Source of the DNA: Isochrysis galbana
Taxonomy: Eukaryota > Haptophyta > Isochrysidales > Isochrysidaceae
Direction of reading: 5' to 3'
Length of the DNA: 26,085 nt
Assembly: GCA_018136815.1 (NCBI GenBank)
Contig: CM030945.1
Location: forward strand, 1,316,594 to 1,342,678
In this document: positions 24,515 through 26,085 of the stretch, piece after piece
Layout: each line of letters begins with the position of its first letter
How positions within the stretch are numbered: the first letter of the stretch is position 1
The notes under the pieces: model-generated
The model's database searches: none
Seen by the model: the letters and a program-made list of their open reading frames with translations, nothing else
What the model was told of the DNA's origin: nothing
Translations under genes and position numbers: made by a program

Positions 24515-26062
24515 TCATCGCTCTGGGACATCAGGCTCGGCCGCGGCAGGAGCCCCAGCGTTGGTTTTTACTGCTTTGGCGGGGGTGCCAGCTGGTGGAA
24601 GCACACCGATCACCTTGGCCATAGGGATGTGCGGACCAGGGGGGCCAGCCGTCGGGACACCCGCTGAAGCGGCCGGTGGCGCGTATCCCGGGAAAAGGCC
24701 GCCTTGTGGCAGCGATTGAGTCGCCCCGTGGACAGGCCACGGCGCTGAAACGTGTAGCGGTGCACCGTAGGGGTTCATCCCGCCCATCACCATCGGCCAA
24801 GATATGGGTACGGGGACCGGCACGTACATGGGCGCCATGCCGTGCGGCAGCATCCCACTCCACGGTCCGCCATATAACGGTGGTCCGCCCCAGCTGCTTG
24901 TTGGCATGCCATCGAGCGCTGGGCTAGCACCACCCCGGCCAGGCCCCGCGTCTTCAGTCTGCGTGCCAACGTCGGCTGACTGGCTGACTGTGGCCGGTGG
25001 GGCCGCGCCGGAGGCGCGGCCAACTGTTGCGTTAAGGCGCGGTGCCTCACGCGTGGGTGGCGCAATGCCCATGCCTAGGAGCGGTGCGCTTGGGCGGCCC
25101 CGCTCTGGGCCGCCGACGGGAGCACCCGAAGTGGCCGTGGCGTCGACGCCAGTCGCCTGCCGCATCATCTCGGTCGCCTCGCGCGCACGTGCCCTCTCCT
25201 CTTCCTCGCGGTTTTTGCGCGCCATCGCCTCCTCTTGGGCGCGCTCCGCCACCTCCGCCTCGCGCCGCTCATGCTCCGCTATGCGTCGTTCCTCGTCCTG
25301 TGCGGCGCGCTTACGCTCCGCCTCGGCAGCGCGCTGTGCGGCGCGCTCCTGCGTCTGTCTGTCCAGCTCCTCGGCCCGCCTTCTCAGTTCGGATAGGTCG
25401 ATGGACGAGCCAACCGAGCCGCGGCCGGGCGACGATGCTTTAAGCGGGGAGCCGCACTGTGATGCACCCAGACTTTCCTCGCTGAAACCGCTGTTGGCTT
25501 CGGAGCGGGCACCAGGACTGACCGCCTTTAGAGCCCCCCCTGATGGGCCAGAATATCCCTTGGGAGGGGGTAGCGCCTCCTCCTCCTCTGACGACGAGCC
25601 GAAGAGGTCGGATGCATTAAAGGTATTGCTTCGGATGCCAAACGTTGAGCGTGGTACGGCTGGTGAGGGCGGCGACGATGCAGAGGAGCTGCTGCTTGAC
25701 GAGGCCGCCGGCGGAGGTGGCTGAACCACGCGCGCGGTCACCGGCGTGGCCATTGCGGCTGGCGCGGGCACCGCGGCGGCCGGAACAAGCGGCTTGACGG
25801 CTGCCATGCGTGCTGGCAGCGTTCCCATGCGCGCAGGGAGTGCGCCCATCCGCGCGGGTACCACCGCTTTGATGACGGCAGGGACGGGCGCAGAGGACGC
25901 AGCGGACGCAGCGGGCGCAGAGGACGCAACAGATGCTGAAGATCCAGCGGGCGCAGCGCGTGCCGCCGTCCCGCTAGCCTCCTTCTCCGCCTGCTCTAGC
26001 GCTCTGAGGCGCGCCATCCGCTCCTCGTTCGCCTTGCGTATCGCCTCGAGCTCATCGGACAT
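24515..26062 (-). CDS. Low-complexity coiled-coil protein of unknown function
   Basis: 515 residues, complete from ATG to stop in one exon. Residues 1-30 are a charged helix (MSDELEAIRKANEERMARLR). Residues 30-140 are Ala/Pro/Ser-rich with a short tandem repeat, PARMG.LPARMGTLPARM, at about 69-86. An acidic Ser cluster (FGSSSEEEE) lies near 154-162. Residues 222-302 form a long Glu/Arg/Ala coiled coil (LSELRRRAEELDRQTQER and onwards). ADVGTQTED at 363-371 carries a TQT core of the type bound by dynein light chain LC8. The remainder is Gly/Pro/Met-rich and disordered. No enzymatic motif, signal peptide or membrane segment. It is probably a scaffold or structural protein, by inference from architecture only. 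Confidence 0.7.
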   Translation of the reverse strand: MSDELEAIRKANEERMARLRALEQAEKEASGTAARAAPAGSSASVASSAPAASAASSAPVPAVIKAVVPARMGALPARMGTLPARMAAVKPLVPAAAVPAPAAMATPVTARVVQPPPPAASSSSSSSASSPPSPAVPRSTFGIRSNTFNASDLFGSSSEEEEALPPPKGYSGPSGGALKAVSPGARSEANSGFSEESLGASQCGSPLKASSPGRGSVGSSIDLSELRRRAEELDRQTQERAAQRAAEAERKRAAQDEERRIAEHERREAEVAERAQEEAMARKNREEEERARAREATEMMRQATGVDATATSGAPVGGPERGRPSAPLLGMGIAPPTREAPRLNATVGRASGAAPPATVSQSADVGTQTEDAGPGRGGASPALDGMPTSSWGGPPLYGGPWSGMLPHGMAPMYVPVPVPISWPMVMGGMNPYGAPLHVSAPWPVHGATQSLPQGGLFPGYAPPAASAGVPTAGPPGPHIPMAKVIGVLPPAGTPAKAVKTNAGAPAAAEPDVPER

Positions 26063-26085
26063 TGGGAACTCCGCAGCCGGCCCGT

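Noticed and set aside
24804-25724. 306-codon plus-strand frame
   Set aside because: Shadow of the 515-residue minus-strand gene; Ser/Arg/Ala-rich without structure.
1-26085. tRNA and rRNA genes
   Set aside because: I found no credible T-arm/anticodon arrangement or rRNA core sequence by eye; a covariance-model scan would decide.
1-26085. Reverse-transcriptase-based defence or retron-like system
   Set aside because: The RT pieces carry LINE signatures (GKSAGPD, NYRPITLL, GCPLSPL, FADD) and are broken; no accessory genes fit a defence system.

Overview
The window looks like nuclear DNA of a GC-rich unicellular eukaryote. Three genes carry short GT-AG introns of 68 to 719 bases that can be placed exactly because the joined protein matches its family across the junction. 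Coding density is low, proteins carry mitochondrial or secretory leaders, and non-LTR retrotransposon debris and simple repeats are abundant. A haptophyte-like alga is my best guess from gene content and composition, but nothing here proves it. There is one 100-base assembly gap (20986-21085).

Layout. 1-1072: two plus-strand pieces of a LINE polyprotein with a SINE-like repeat at their junction. 2081-3099 (minus): a two-exon patatin-like lipase. 3150-3560: a pyrimidine tract between divergent genes. 3748-5094 (plus): the 3' part of an O-fucosyltransferase-like gene. 5334-5556: a repeat fragment and a cluster of foldbacks. 5811-7390: about 1.6 kb of alternating purine and pyrimidine blocks. 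8049-10406 (plus): a 785-residue protein that appears to join two glycosyltransferase modules. 11033-11455 (minus) and 11552-11980 (plus): two unrecognised, divergent reading frames. 12032-13376: a 1345-bp retroelement bounded by a perfect 17-bp direct repeat. 14043-16155 (minus): a four-exon mitochondrial acyl-CoA dehydrogenase whose start abuts a 1 kb GAGA satellite (16156-17193). 17401-17563: a cluster of GGGCCAAC boxes. 17697-19660: a minus-strand LINE, split by an 0.8 kb insert, whose 3' end matches that of the 12-13 kb retroelement. 19875-20312: an AT-richer unknown ORF. 20508-21420: broken membrane and acidic protein fragments around the gap. 22359-22578: a second SINE-like copy. 22736-23405: a two-exon secreted protein with two ShK-like modules. 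24515-26062 (minus): a low-complexity coiled-coil protein.

How the parts fit together. The cellular genes are an ordinary mixture: lipid metabolism (patatin-like lipase, acyl-CoA dehydrogenase), glycosylation (fucosyltransferase-like, GT25 fusion) and secretion (ShK). I see no operon-like or defence system. The most notable content is the mobile DNA: a non-autonomous retroelement that shares its 3' tail with a LINE, an insert with inverted ends inside that LINE, and long strand-asymmetric purine/pyrimidine tracts placed next to gene starts.
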